Made by a program: the position numbers and the translations under genes
Origin: Trichosphaerium sp. ATCC 40318
Taxonomy: Eukaryota > Discosea > Flabellinia > Trichosidae
Length of the DNA stretch: 64,000 nt
Direction: 5' to 3'
Assembly: GCA_038496445.1 (NCBI GenBank)
Contig: JALMLS010000585.1
Coordinates: 310,001-374,000, forward strand
Notes under the pieces: model-generated
What the model was told of the DNA's origin: nothing
Databases searched by the model: none
Seen by the model: only the letters and a program-made list of their open reading frames with translations
In this document: positions 22,654 through 35,062 of the stretch, one piece after another
How positions within the stretch are numbered: the stretch's first letter is position 1
How the letters are laid out: each line of letters opens with the position of its first letter

Positions 22654-24713
22654 CTAACGTTGCGAATGTCTTAGTGAATATGTTTTTTGCGAAGTGTAAG
22701 TAAATTTGAACTTGGTCACGTGCCATTTTTTGCACAATTAAATGTGTTTTTGTACAAGACACTTTTTTTGTCTATGAGTTGTAAACTCTTTGGCCAGTGT
22801 ATGTCTGTTCGTTATAACAATACGTAACGAAACAAAGGATTTGACCATTGGTTATGCCTTCCTAAACTATCTTCGTGATTGGTTCTAAGAAAAGTACATG
22901 AGCAATGTGATTGTTCTGACACACTTACTTGACAAATTCACTGGCCAGGGAAAAGCTTGTTACTCTATACGGTAAAGAACCTTATCAGCGCTTCACTGTA
23001 CCTGGCTATGTGTACTACTGTAGCGAAGCTATTTTTAAAGATAGGAGTATTTAGTGTAAAATCTGCTCCTGCTGTGCGTACGTGATAATATCCACCTGAT
23101 CCAACCGTATGCAAGTTAGCTAGGAGACACCTTCCTGACGCTAATATCTATCTTCTGAAGCAAAGGAAACCGTACTTAGTAATTTCGCATGAGGCTGGCA
23201 AATAATGATTCACTTAAGTACTCCAATCTTGGTATCACCTTTTAAAATTGACATAGTAACTTTTCACTTGCTTTCGCCATTTGCGGTGCAACTTTGTAAA
23301 TGATTTTTCTGAGCGAAAAAAAAAAACACATGATTATTTTGCCAACTAAACGAAATTCGGAACAACACTAAGTATTCTTGTGAATAGCAACGGTACAGTA
23401 TAACAACAGATTGTACGTATATAAGACGACTGCTGTGCGTAAATACAGCGATTTAAACAAAGCTTAGTCACCCAACAAGCCAATACACCTCCATAATTCA
23501 TTAGATGATGTTTCTTTATGTATGGGGCATTTTTCTTTTTTCGTTAGTGTTGTGTTTTAACGTAGAACGTAGCTTCATCTATGCCCGCGACCTGGGTGTA
23601 TACGTTATATTATGTATAAACGCTAGCGCCATTAGAAGTTGTGTGTACTTTTTATTTGGGTAGAATGTACGTACAAAAACAGCTTCTCCTTTCTCTCATT
23701 CAACACTACACTTTAGCTTAATACCTTATTGTAGGAAACCATTGGTAGCGTGTTTCGTCTTACAGGCCGACTGCGATAAGAGTCAACGACTGTTATTATT
23801 ATGTTCCGCATGCACGTACGGTCGCGTATTTGGCTAAAACATTCTTTACAAATATTTTGTCCGAAGGCTTCATCAGGTTACCACTCTCAGCCGACTTGGA
23901 GATCCAGCACTGCTAATGAGCTCTACTGGTAACAAAGAACAATGCCATAATGGATCACTTTGTGTTTCAAATACCTTATATTTGTCACGTGATCCTAAAA
24001 AACCCTTTTGGCACCTCTTTACAGGATGGTACTACTTATTACCGCATTTTTTTCCTTATCGAACTACCAATTTTTTTAAAAGCCCAAGCTTTCTAATTTC
24101 ATGTAGGATATTATAACAACAAATTTTAGTCATGTATTTAAACACTTTCGCAACCAATTTCGCGTTTTTCCAACATACATATTCGACTGCTAGAGTGGGC
24201 TAAACCATACATTGGCGCACGTGATTTCAGAAAAATAGAACATGCGCCTATAAGGCCAAGAGATTCCATAAATGATTTTGGCAGTTTTTATTAGCGTAAG
24301 GAAAACGTTACTTCGGACTAACTCAATTCGCTTACAGACTACAGAAAGCATATTCTTGTGAGTGGAAAAGGAATATCAAACAATGTTGTATCAACAGTAT
24401 ACTTATGATTATATGGACACAAGATACAAATGTTGTAAATACAGCGATATAAAGAAAGCTACTTCAGACAACTTATTTCTTGGTCTTATATCGCTGTCAC
24501 ATAGTGTTTTAATCAAAAAATACCCAACGACCTATCTTTGGCAGTATATTCACAACCCAAACCATAACATGCCAATTTCTTATATGCTGGTGATGGTAAT
24601 AAGAAAATGACATAACGGCGCTCAGTAATATGAACACACTTTGGTAGCGACGCTAGTTTCTGGACTTGTGAACAATTATTCCAACGCAAAACAACACAAG
24701 TATCTCTTCAGCA
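22654..24713. other. Intergenic 2 kb, promoter of copy A and of the metalloprotease gene
   Basis: The first 80 bp upstream of copy A closely match the region upstream of copy B, including CACGTGACCAAGTTCAAATT and TTCGCAACGTTAG just before the ATG. A TATA-like ATATAA lies near 23418. The rest shows no recognisable gene apart from the small frame listed at 23505. Confidence 0.55.
23505..23663 (+). CDS. Possible first exon or 52-residue secreted peptide
   Basis: ATGATG opens MMFLYVWGIFLFSLVLCFN, a good signal-peptide profile, about 85 bp after a TATA-like sequence; the frame closes at TAG 23661-23663. This resembles the first exons of the surface genes nearby, but I could not attach downstream exons. 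It could be a dead 5' end of another surface gene or chance. Confidence 0.25.
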   Translation: MMFLYVWGIFLFSLVLCFNVERSFIYARDLGVYVILCINASAIRSCVYFLFG

Positions 24714-27700
24714 ATGTTGAAACTCCTGGCTTTGTGCCTTTTTGCAGTATTGGTTTCCTGTTACGAGCAGGCGTACTGGGATAGAGTAAATGATTATGAT
24801 GTTGCCATTGAAAGTACGTTTCGAGTTTTGGCTACAAGCTCTTGTTTTCGAGTGAAAAAGATAAACGAAGGGTTTTTATTAAGCATAATTTCTTGTAGTG
24901 GATCTTTCTCCAGCACGCTTCTCGAAGCGTAGTGGTGGCATTGAAAAACGTTTCGTAATCCATAAAGCGAACAACGAAAAGAAAGTATTCCGAGTAAGAT
25001 CGTATTCTGTGTTTGGTCCTGATGCCGAGGTAAGTGGTAGCATCTTGCTCGTAAATCTTTTTCCTGCTTAAAACAACGTATTTTAGATTGAAGTACAAGT
25101 CAATGGAACAATTACGAGTTACCCTCCACCCAGAAACGCATACAAGGGTATTGGAAGCAATCACCAAGATCTTCGTTTTATCGCTCATGAGGATGGTACC
25201 TTCTCAGGTGCTTTTGTCATTAATGGCGATAGAGTCGTATTTGACCTTGCTTCAAAGTACGCATAATTTTGCGTTGGCATGATTTACAAAAAAAAAAATT
25301 TCAACACGTGTTTGTTGAATACATTTTTCAAAAAAAATTAAGGAAGATTTGTTTCTGGTTTGTTTACACTTCTACGCATTCAAATCCTACGTTTTCTGCT
25401 CAAAAATAATGTTTTATAAGCGTAATAAAACGCAAGGTGTTTTTGTGGGGTGGGTAGAAAATAGAAGAACGATTTGAGCAAATGCTTGGAAAAACTTGGT
25501 TATTTTGCATGGCTTACCTCGTTTTTTAAGTCACAAATCATTTATGAGCAAGAGACATGTAGAAAAACTTGCTGAAGGGAAATACGTACTCATCAGGTGC
25601 TGGCTATTGTTGATGCAGAACCAACTCTAACTTATTTGTTAGAGAAAGCATGATGGATCCAGATACTCGGAAACATTCATGCGGCAGTGGAGGTCATACA
25701 CATAGCGCTATACCTAAGAGGTAACCAACATCAAGCATATTCTTGGTATTTATTCGTTTTTCGTTAGGATGGTAGAAGACCAATCAATAGTTCCACGTTT
25801 GACATCTGTTGCACCATCTCCTTGTCCTCAAACAAATAAGCAATTGTTGCAAGTAAGTAACCCCTTTGTTATATTTAGGATTATTTTTAAACCGTTTTAG
25901 GGTGTTATTACAGATGCTGGGTTCGTTGCAAAGTTGGGTGGGAGACAACCATCGATTGACTTCATTGAGCAAGGTACCTTGTTATCATTCGTGCTTGTTC
26001 TCCTTTCCGTGCTAAGAAATTGATTTTAAATTAGTATGGATGGACATGAACGTGTACTATGAAAGAGAATTTGTACGCTTTTACTTTTACCCCTTTGTTT
26101 GTTTTTGTACCTGCTAATGTAACTTAGAATGTTCATCTCACAATTGAGTCCCTTCAAATCAATGAATCACCTGGCGGTCCAATTTGGAATACACTTGATA
26201 CCAGTTGTCCTCCTATAGAAACAAAACTGAATCAAATCTCAGTTTGGAAAGAAGATAACAAACCTGGCGCAGGTCTTCTTCATCTCATGACAAACTGTTA
26301 TGAGTTAAAGAATGGCCAACGTGGCACAGTAGGATATGCTGGCGTGGGTGTACTCTGTAGAGAGGTACATATCAGATAGAAAATATTGTTTATTCTATTG
26401 TCTTGTTGTATTAACGTCAATTTGTTAGACTGGCGCAGGTGTTTCAAATCATTTGAATAGTCAACACGCAGCTCATCGTATTGTTGGTCACGAAACTGGT
26501 CACAACTTTGGTTGTAATCATGACAACGCTACTGGAGGTAAGATTATTGAAAACAAACCAAAACAAACAATTACTTTCTAGGTATGATGTTTCCAAGTGT
26601 AAACAACAGAGCGTATGTTATGTTCTCTTTTTGAAGCTCACTTCTTCATTTCTTGGCTTACCTTTGTTAACAATGCTTTATTTAGTTCAACGGACTATGA
26701 TCGGTTTTCCCAATTTAGCATTGCTCAAGCTTGTGATCATATCAGTTCAATTAATTGCCTTGCCGATTTTGACTCAGGATGCACTGTTTCTTGTGGAACA
26801 AAAGAATGTGGTCCAAGTAACTGTGTTGGAAGGCTATGCGGAGTCTGTGAAGGTCTTAACGAATGTAAGAATGGACAATGTGTTCCATGTGATCAACAAT
26901 GCGGTACCAAAGAATGTGGTCCAGATGCTTGCGGTAACAGTGACGGTTGTGGCACTTGTGCTTCAGGACGTCAATGCAGAAATGATAAGTGTGAGGTTAT
27001 ACCTCCTTTTCCTCAAGATGTTCTTCAAGTTGTAAATGATGAAAGGTACTCCAAGAGATTTAAGTCCTCAAAATCTTATTTATTAACACTTTTTGCAGAG
27101 CTTTGTACGATCTTAATGCGGTTGAATGGGACGCAGATTTACTTTCTCAAGTTAATGAATACTTGGCTACTTGCAACGAAGGCCTAAAACGTTATTCAAT
27201 TGGTGGCGATATAAATGAAGGTGGTAATAGTGAGTTTAACATTGCCAGTGAACTTGCCAAGATGATAAAGCAAAAAACTTTTTGGACTTGTGATACTGAT
27301 GTAATTGATACGTCTGATGGCTACGCAGATTACTATATATGGCGATACAAGTACTTACAAAGCCTCAAACAACCATTTACTTTTATTTTGAATCTAACAT
27401 TTTTATTTGCAAGGATCATTGTTTCTGACAGGCAGACCAAACTGGCATGTAGTCAACGTCAATGTGGTGACAAACACCTAATGTATTGTGCATTCTCTCG
27501 ATTCCAAAATTACAACACAAGACCATTTCCTGTAGATCAGTGTAGTAAGTAAACAAAACCAAATCAACAATTTTATAGCATTTCATTCTGATAATGAACA
27601 GACACTGAATGCACAAATACCCGTAATCCAGACGTTTGTACAGAAAGAGGACAGAATTGTGGTTCTGCTTTCAATGGATGTGAATATATTTCTTGTGGAT

Positions 27701-29804
27701 CTTGTAGTGGTCCAAACACGTGTTCTTCTGAAGGTAGACAACAGTCTTTTATAGTTTTGATTGCTTACTTTTGTACAGGTCGTTGTGAGTGTACTCCATC
27801 CAATACTTGTTCTGGAGCTTGTGGCATGCTTAACGACGGATGTGGAACTACTCTCAATTGCGGAGGTTGCCAGGCAGGCCAAGAATGTGAAAATAATCTT
27901 TGTGTTACACCGTACGACCAACCAAACACTATTCATAGCTTCGGTGCTAAAACTATATTTAGACCACCTGATCCACTTACACCCGCAGAATGTGATGAAC
28001 TTTGTACAACAAGAAACATCGAGTGTGGTGGTGTTACTGAATGTCCCGGACATGTTTGTGGTGATTGTGTAAGTGGCGAAATGTGTTCAAACTTCCAATG
28101 TGTCACATGTCAAGGATGTCATGCTCAAGCAACATGTGATCTATCTGGCTCAACTCCACAATGTAAATGTGTGACTGGATACGAAGGAGATGGAAGAGAC
28201 TGCAACCCAAAACCTATCAATGAGAAACCATCTTTTAAAACGTTTAAAATAGGATCGGATGCCAATTGGAGGTAACTAAAGATTGTTTCTTGTTAAAATC
28301 ACATGTTCTTACTTTTTTCAAGAATATTTCAAGAAGGCGCCATCAAGAATTCTATTGATTTAGTAAACGCACCAAGTCCACATTGCATCCGATGGGAAGG
28401 GTACGTTTTAGCTTTCAGCTGTTTCAACTGTTGTTCAACGGTTCTAACTTGGCTTGTTAACTTTATTTGTAGTACTGAAGAAATCCTTCCTGGTGGTACC
28501 ATGACTATTGGTGTATCAGTTCTAAGAAGCGATGAAACCACTTTTGCTGCTATTGGATATGGGTAAGTGTTGAGTAACAGAGTCACAAGCTATTTTCAAA
28601 TAACACTGCCTGTAGTATGGGTAATACACAATTCCCAGACGCTATACTGATGTTGTACATTGAACCTGAGAGCAGCACCCAAATGAGAGTTGGTCAAACA
28701 TACTACTGGGGACAACGTGTACGAAAAAAAGTAGAAAGGCGAGTTTTGAGATGTGTAACTGTTTCATAGGGCTCATTGAATTACGAAACTGTAGATTGGG
28801 CGGTAGGTGATTGGAAAGATATTAAAATGTCAGTGGAAGCTGATGGCGGAACACGAACCCGAACTACTATCGCTGGAACTAACTTCGTATGCTATAAAAC
28901 AACCCAACTTGATCTAATGTTTCTTGCGAAGGTCTATGATTTCACATTTACTGTCAACCCAGATGGTGGTGCTGTTGGTTTTGTGGTGAAGGCTCTGCTT
29001 TCTTTAAGGACGTTTTACTCCTTACAGAGTCAAAACTTGAGTTTGTTATTTCTGGTTGTCCAACTGAAGAATTTGTGCGACAACGTCTCAACACAATGCT
29101 TGGTATTACAGATGCTCAACTTTCAGATATGACCTTGGTTGGCTCTGGTTGTACTTCATCAAAAAGACAAGCCGCTGCAGGTGCAACAACAGCTGTTTCA
29201 GTGAATGTTGTTGGTACTAAGAGTGTATCTTCAATATCAATTGTTTCGAATTTACAAAACATCATCACATCCGGTTCAAACATTGCTTCTGCAAGTGGTA
29301 TTGTTCCTTCATCAAGTATGTCAACCATTTTATTTCATAGTAAATCTACGGATAATTAATTATTTGACTAGTTGTGGTGTCGTCCGTACCTGTTGCTGCA
29401 GCAACACCAGCTGTAGCTATTACTGCAGTTGGTGGAGCTGGTGCAGCCACTACTTCTGGTGGTCTTGGTGCTGGCGCTATTGCCGGTATCGCTATAGGAT
29501 CTGTTGTCGGTATTGCTGTTATAGCTGCTGCAATTGGTGGTGTAGTTTATGCCTCAAAGAAACAAGATGTCCATGTACGTAGAAGTATACACTACAGTTT
29601 GGCTATGATTTGTTCTTACATATTCTTGTTTAGACTTCTGAGACACCTCAATCGAATACTTCTCCAGGTGTAACAATGTCAAATGATACCAAGCGAGAAG
29701 ATGCTTCTGCTAGAGATGGTGTTAACGTGATGGGAGGTCCAAAACGACCAGATGGACCTTCCATTACTGCTAGAAATCAAAATGTTGTTGTAAGTCCTAA
29801 TTGA
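24714..29804 (+). CDS. Membrane-anchored M12B (ADAM/reprolysin-like) metalloprotease with CAP domain and Cys-rich modules
   Basis: A signal peptide (MLKLLALCLFAVLVSC) precedes an M12B-type propeptide (VFRVRSYSVFGPDAE..IEVQVNG). The catalytic domain has the zinc site GHETGHNFGCNHD (HExxHxxGxxHD) and a Met-turn candidate MMFPSVNN. Cys repeats of the CGTKECGPxxCG kind follow. A CAP/SCP domain comes next (DERALYDLNAVEWDADLLSQ; across introns IWRYKQTKLACSQRQCG, then HLMYCAFSRFQNY). More Cys/EGF-like modules (CHAQATCDLSG..CKCVTGYEGDGRDC), a DOMON-like beta region (TTFAAIGYGMGNTQFPDAIL) and a region ending SGCPTEEFVRQRLNTML lead to a Gly/Ala-rich TM helix (IAGIAIGSVVGIAVIAAAIG) and a polar tail ending VVVSPN. 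It probably sheds or degrades surface or external proteins. About 20 introns; protease and CAP assignments are firm, DOMON is tentative. Confidence 0.85.
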
Positions 29805-30474
29805 GCACACGAACTGTAACTTGTAGAACAGACAGGCCAGGTGGCTCTATATCACAATAAATCAGTCATATGAAAAACTTTTCAGTTTTTGTAGCATGTA
29901 GTTTGCGCTATAAACGCGCAGCAGATAGATAAACCATACGTTTATTTCAGCATTAGCACATACAAAGATTTCCATTCCAAGGAAACATTGATTATTTTAC
30001 ACTCACAAACCTGGTTTGCTGCTATTCAGACAGAATGTTACATTGTATCAAAGTGTACTTTGTTTTTTTCTGTCTGTGCCTATTGTCTTTTAAGTAAGTT
30101 TTCGCTTATTTATCATCACCTCCTATAATGAGCAATTGTCCCTCGAAGTGTCATGTGTCTTTAACAATAACATTGCTTTTACATTTATTAGAACCAAGTA
30201 CGTTGTTGCTGTCAGCCATATTAATTGAGTTGATTCACCTTCGGTTGAGTTCCTGTTTCAAACGCTCGAAATGTTTTCACGAAGGCAACATTTATCAGGA
30301 AGTCTAGCACCAGCTACGTGTTTGTTAAAACGACGAATAGTAACAAATAAGCTTGTATTTTTTTAAAGTCTTGATTCCAAAACGACTTTTAGTGGAAAAA
30401 ATATGGCACGTGACCAAGTTCAAATTTATGTACACTTCGTAAAAAAAGATTCACTAAGACTTTCGCAACGTTAG
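29805..30474. other. Intergenic: promoter region of copy B
   Basis: No gene is seen. The last 80 bp (30395-30474) repeat the copy A upstream region: GGCACGTGACCAAGTTCAAA, a CACTTCG block, ATTCACTAAGAC and TTCGCAACGTTAG abutting the ATG. Confidence 0.6.
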
Positions 30475-32224
30475 ATGCCATACATAGTTAGCTTACTGTT
30501 ATTAGCTTCTTTTAGTTTAGTTTTGTCATACACGCCGTATGAACCAGAAACAAAACAATGTTTGAGTGATATTGGTCTGTACCCAACAGGCACGTATTGA
30601 ATTACCTTCACGAAGCCTCTGTTAACGAAAATGAGTCAGGAGTCGATGATGATTTCGTTCATCTCCCTGTACAATCACCTCAAGTTCGTGACACGCACTG
30701 GCGTATTTGTAACAGCACAGTACCAGAATTTTCGAATTGTTTTGGAGATGGTGTACCTGATCTTCAAGGCTGTTGTTCATCGTACAGTCTACCTGAATTA
30801 ACGGGAAGCTATATTCATCCTGTAAACTTTACAAGCTTCAAACCTGTACGCTATGATTTTGTCACGCATTTTGTAATCAAACAACAATAGAGTTCTTGGA
30901 TAACATTGCAAGGCTGGGGATCCTATACAGGATATTCTGAATTTTCAACAGCGTTTCAAGTTGAAGCGGAGCATGGTGAACATTTTAATTGTTAAGCGAA
31001 AGTTGTTTGTTTATTATCTTCGTAGAATGCAGTTTAACACTGAGGATCTGGGGAGATAATCTTATTGAAAGGGTCACATTGGATAATGAGGATATTCCAT
31101 TCACTTTCAATCCCAGTCACTACCCTTTTGAAATGAGCAATAGCTTTAATTTGATTACAGGGTCTGGAAGCCACACTGTAAGCGTTACTTTGTACGATGA
31201 CGGCATAATTGGAGGACTTCTTATATCAATTTCATCGTGTTCTTGTGCACTGCCTCAACAACCAACTAAACCTCCTACTCGTGTACCCACACAACAGCCA
31301 AGTGAACCTCCTACCCGTATACCTACTCAGCAACCAACCGAGCCACCTTCCCTTATGCCTACTCAGCAACCAACTGAACCTCCAACCAGCGTACCTACTC
31401 AGCAACCAACTGAGATGCCATCTGAAGCACCCACAGAGGCACCATCAATAGCAACAAGCACGTTTCTTTTTGATATTAAACGAGTTTGTATTTTAGTGTT
31501 TTTAATGTTATCTAGTATTATGTGAAGAAATCACTTGCCTTCAATGCAATGATACTGATCAAGGTTGCTCACTCGATGGAGATTACTTGATATCTTCTGA
31601 TCAAGATTCGCCTTTGATAGTATCAAAACCAACAATCATAAACGGAGACTTAACAAATAGCGGTAATGTGATATTGGTGCTTGGTCAAACAGAGAATCTA
31701 TTGAATGTATCAGGTACTGCTAATTTATCGAATACGTACACTCTGAATACTTCCAATTTACTCAACTCTATTAGGTTGTGTGTCAATATTACCAAACAGT
31801 TCACTTTCGATTGATGTATCAAGTCATCTGACAAGAGAATCGATGTTATTATTTCTCCATGTTTCAATGGAAGCGCTGAAATAATAAATCAAGCCAATGA
31901 ATGTGCTGACGTCAAACCAGAACAACATAGCAGAGGGTATTTCTTATCAAACCTGCATATCCCCTTTAACTCAATACAACAGGCTTGCAATATTGATAGA
32001 TACAAGGGATTGCTCAAATAATGTGGGAATCATAGTTGGGGCGACAGTTGGTGCAGTAGTATTGGCACGTGAAAAAAAACCACTTAAACTGTCTTTTTTC
32101 TAACTGCTGTTTAAAGGCTATTTTGCTTTTTATTTTGGTTGCATTCCTTGTTCCTGGAGTAAGAAGAGCAGTTTTGCCATGGAACTTAATAGAGATGACT
32201 ACTGATCCAACGCTAGAAAATTGA
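30475..32224 (+). pseudogene. Family copy B: longest PT-rich stalk, 10-nt deletion in ectodomain
   Basis: Same architecture as copies A and C: signal peptide MPYIVSLLLLASFSLVL, Cys-containing ectodomain, then about five stalk units (PTRVPTQQPSEPPTRIPTQQ and variants, 31265-31440), EEITCLQCNDTDQGCSLDG, TM helix and tail ending DPTLEN. The apparent early stop at 30597 is resolved by a GC-AG intron (donor ACAG|GCACGT, acceptor GAGTCAG) giving PTGVDDDF. Near 31818 B reads GATGTATCAAGTCATCTG where A and C carry ten more bases (CAATGTAGAC in A); the frame is lost and ends within about 25 codons. B is therefore probably non-functional or makes a secreted form lacking the membrane anchor. Confidence 0.72.
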
Positions 32225-33312
32225 ATAATAAAAAGAAACAGTCTTGATTACCTTTTAGCTCATATTTGAGTTACTTGAACCATATCATTCCTCAAGTTCC
32301 TGCAGTGGCATTGTAGTGCGTTATATGCAGATCCAAACTTGGCTGTAAAAGCACATGTAGCTCATCTCAAAAAAAAAGTATTGTTGATGCCAAAGATTTT
32401 CCGTACTAGTTGTACGAAACGGTTTTTTGAGATGAGTTGCACGTGCGTTACGGCTATGTTTAGATCTGCACATGCAATGCACTACAATAGCGCTTTGGAA
32501 ACAGTGTTACATTTGTACTGTAAAAAAAACAAAATCTGTGGGAACCACCCAAGACGACTCGTCTAGTAGCTTTAACTAGGTTTTGACGCGAATAAAACAA
32601 TTCTGTTATGGTACAAAATAGTTAACAGCAAAAATACGCAATTTTTCTAGCTTTACAATAAAAGGCGTCCCTCAAATAATAGATATGTTATCTACTACAT
32701 TAGTGCTAAGCGATAAAAGGCAGTTTTAAAAAAATTGAGATTGTTACTTTGAGCAGCTCCCATTGTAAAACTCCTCGTACAAATGAGGTTTTAAACCGTC
32801 CTTAAATGTGATACACCACGTTCCACAAGGTATTTTAGAGTTTTCTACGTTGTTCATAAATTAGACCTGCCGTAAAAGGAATAGCAAACAACGATGCTAC
32901 TAACACTACCAATATACTCACAATTGCAGTTTAAAAATCGTATCACTTCGAATAATCACGTGACCGGCGAAAAAAAAAAAGCAATCTTCAAAAAAGGCAA
33001 AATCAGACGGCTTTACTCAAAAGGTATACGCACTTATAATATACTACTAAATAACTGCCAATTATATGTTAATGTTATGACGTTTGAATTCACACCGGGA
33101 TTCACACCGGGGGAAAAGATCATGACGTGTTCAAACGTTATACCCTAATTTACGTATTATCTTGTTTGGTGTCCACGTATAAACATGTTGTCTTGGTAGT
33201 ATTGAAAAATAAAAAGACCACACAGTGTGCGAACTAAAACAAACAAGTTTTCGTATTTATTATTACATTTCGAGATTTTCTTAGACATTTACTGAGACAT
33301 TCGCAACGTTAG
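32225..33312. other. Intergenic 1.1 kb between copies B and C
   Basis: Contains the long inverted repeat listed separately (32308-32491) and, at about 33091-33114, a direct duplication of ATTCACACCGGG. No protein gene is supported; reading frames over the hairpin are by-products of it. Confidence 0.6.
32308..32491. repeat. Long imperfect inverted repeat (foldback element or hairpin RNA)
   Basis: The left arm 32308-32377 (GCATTGTAGTGCG..GCACATGTAGCTCATCTCAAAAA) and right arm 32423-32491 are reverse complements with scattered mismatches over about 70 nt. The innermost 14 nt (CTCATCTCAAAAAA) match exactly. The loop is about 45 nt and contains a further small pairing (CCGTAC/GTACG). No target-site duplication is evident. 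It may be a MITE-like foldback element or a non-coding hairpin transcript. Confidence 0.75.
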
Positions 33313-35062
33313 ATGCCATACATTGTTAGCTTACTTTCTCTACTTTCTTTTAGTTTAGTCTTATCATACTCGCCGTATGAACCAGAAACAAAACAATGTT
33401 TGAGTGATATTGGTCTGTACCCAACAGGCACGTATTGAATTACCTTCACGAAGCCTCTGTTAACGAAAATGAGTCAGGTGTTGATGATGATTTCGTTCAT
33501 CTGCCTGTACAATCACCTCAAGTTCGCGACACGCACTGGCATATTTGTAACAGCACAATACCTGAATTTTCTAATTGTTTTGGAGATGGCGCACCTGATC
33601 TTCAAGGCTGCTGTTCATCGTATAGTCTACCGCATTTAGACACGTTCTTTATTCATCCTGTGAACTTTACAAGCTTCAAACCTGTACGTTTCAACTCTGT
33701 CTACGTGGAACGTATTACGAAATGACGAGATCTATTCATCACGTGGTCATACACGAACGATATTTTTAATCTACAGCAGATTATTGAATTTTTATTCTAA
33801 AATTACTATAGAGCTCTTGGATAACATGGCAAGGTTTTGGTAACCATACAGGATTCGCAAACTTTTCAACAACATTTCAAGTTGAACAGGATTATGGTGA
33901 ACATTTTAATTTTTAAGCGAAAGTTGTTTGTTTATTATCTTCGTAGAATGCAGTTTAACACTGAGGATCTGGGTAGATAATATTATTGGAAGAGTGTCGT
34001 TGAATAATGAGGATATTCCACACACTTTCAATATCTTTCACGATCCGTATGAAAATAGTGATGACTTTAATTTGACTGCGAGTTCTGGAAACCACACTCT
34101 AAGCTTTAATGTGTTTGACTATGGCTCAATTGGAGGACTTCTTGTAACGTTTGAGTCGTGTTCTTGTGTAGTTCCTCAGCCACCAACCAGCATACCTACG
34201 CAACAACCAACTGAACCTCCAACCCGTACACCTACTCAACAGCCAACTGAGATGCCATCTGAAGCACCCACAGAGGCACCATCAATAGCAACAAGCACGT
34301 TTCTTTTGATATTAAACGAGTTTGTACTTTAGTGCGTTAATAATGTTATCTAGTATTATGTGAAGAAATCACTTGCCTTCAATGCAATGATACTGATCAA
34401 GGTTGCTCATTCGATGGAGACTACTTGATACCTTCTGATCAAGATTCGCCTTTGATAGTATCAAAACCAACAATCATAAACGGAGACTTAACAAATAGTG
34501 GTAATGTGATATTGGTGCTTGGTCAAACAGAGAATTTATTGAATGTATCAGGTAACACTGTTTGATTGTACACTCTGAATACTTCCAATTTACTCAACTC
34601 TATTAGGTTGTGTGTCAATATTACCAAATAGTTCACTTTCAATTGACGTCTCCAATGTAGACAAGTCATCTGACAAGAGAATCGATGTTATTATTTCTCC
34701 ATGTTTCAATGGAAGCGCTGAAATAATAAATCAAGCCAATGAATGTGCTGACGTCAAACCAGAACAACATAGCAGAGGGTATTTCTTATCAAACCTGCAT
34801 ATCCCCTTTAACTCAATACAACAGGCTTGCAATATTGATAGATACAAGGGATTGCTCAAATAATGTGGGAATCATAGTTGGGGCGACAGTTGGTGCAGTA
34901 GTATTGGCAAGTGAAAAAAACCGCATTCTCTCTTTTTTCTAACAGGTTTTAAAGGCTGTTTTACTTTTTATTTTGGTTGCATTCCTTGTTCCTGGAGTAA
35001 GAAGAGCAGTTTTGCCATGGAACTTAATAGAGATGACTACTGACCCATCGTTGGAAGGTTAA
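33313..35062 (+). CDS. Family copy C: intact type I membrane protein with PT-rich stalk
   Basis: Spliced by eye it gives one open frame. A signal peptide (MPYIVSLLSLLSFSLVL) precedes an ectodomain with CLSDIGLYPTG, VDDDFVHLPVQSPQVRDTHW, NCFGDGAPDLQGCCSSY, SSWITWQGFGNHTGFANFST and CSLTLRIWVDNIIGRVSLNN. Two stalk units (IPTQQPTEPPTRTPTQQPTE), a second Cys module (EEITCLQCNDTDQGCSFDG), NGDLTNSGNVILVLG and a Cys-bearing segment (VIISPCFNGSAEIINQANEC) follow. The TM helix is VGIIVGATVGA plus LLFILVAFLVPG, and the tail is RRAVLPWNLIEMTTDPSLEG. Two introns use GCACGT donors (after ACAG near 33427 and after ACAA near 34294); the others use GTACGT, GTGAAC, GTATTT or GTATTG. Many N-glycosylation sequons. 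I recognise no domain family. Probably a surface receptor or adhesin (inference). Confidence 0.78.

Noticed and set aside
29791-29800. GTAAGT near the 3' end of the metalloprotease as a splice donor
   Set aside because: The frame reads through to TGA four codons later and I found no convincing downstream exon, so the gene is ended at 29804.
30475-30600. Apparent premature stop (ACG TAT TGA) in copies B and C
   Set aside because: A GC-AG intron (ACAG|GCACGT..GAGTCAG) removes it and restores the frame used by copy A, so it is not counted as a lesion.
31209-31451. Alternative frame across the PT-rich stalk (Leu/Asn/Gln-rich)
   Set aside because: Frame shadow of the tandem repeat; the PTQQPT frame joins to flanking exons in all copies.
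32339-32566. Small open frame between copies B and C
   Set aside because: It covers the inverted repeat and has no homology or splice context.
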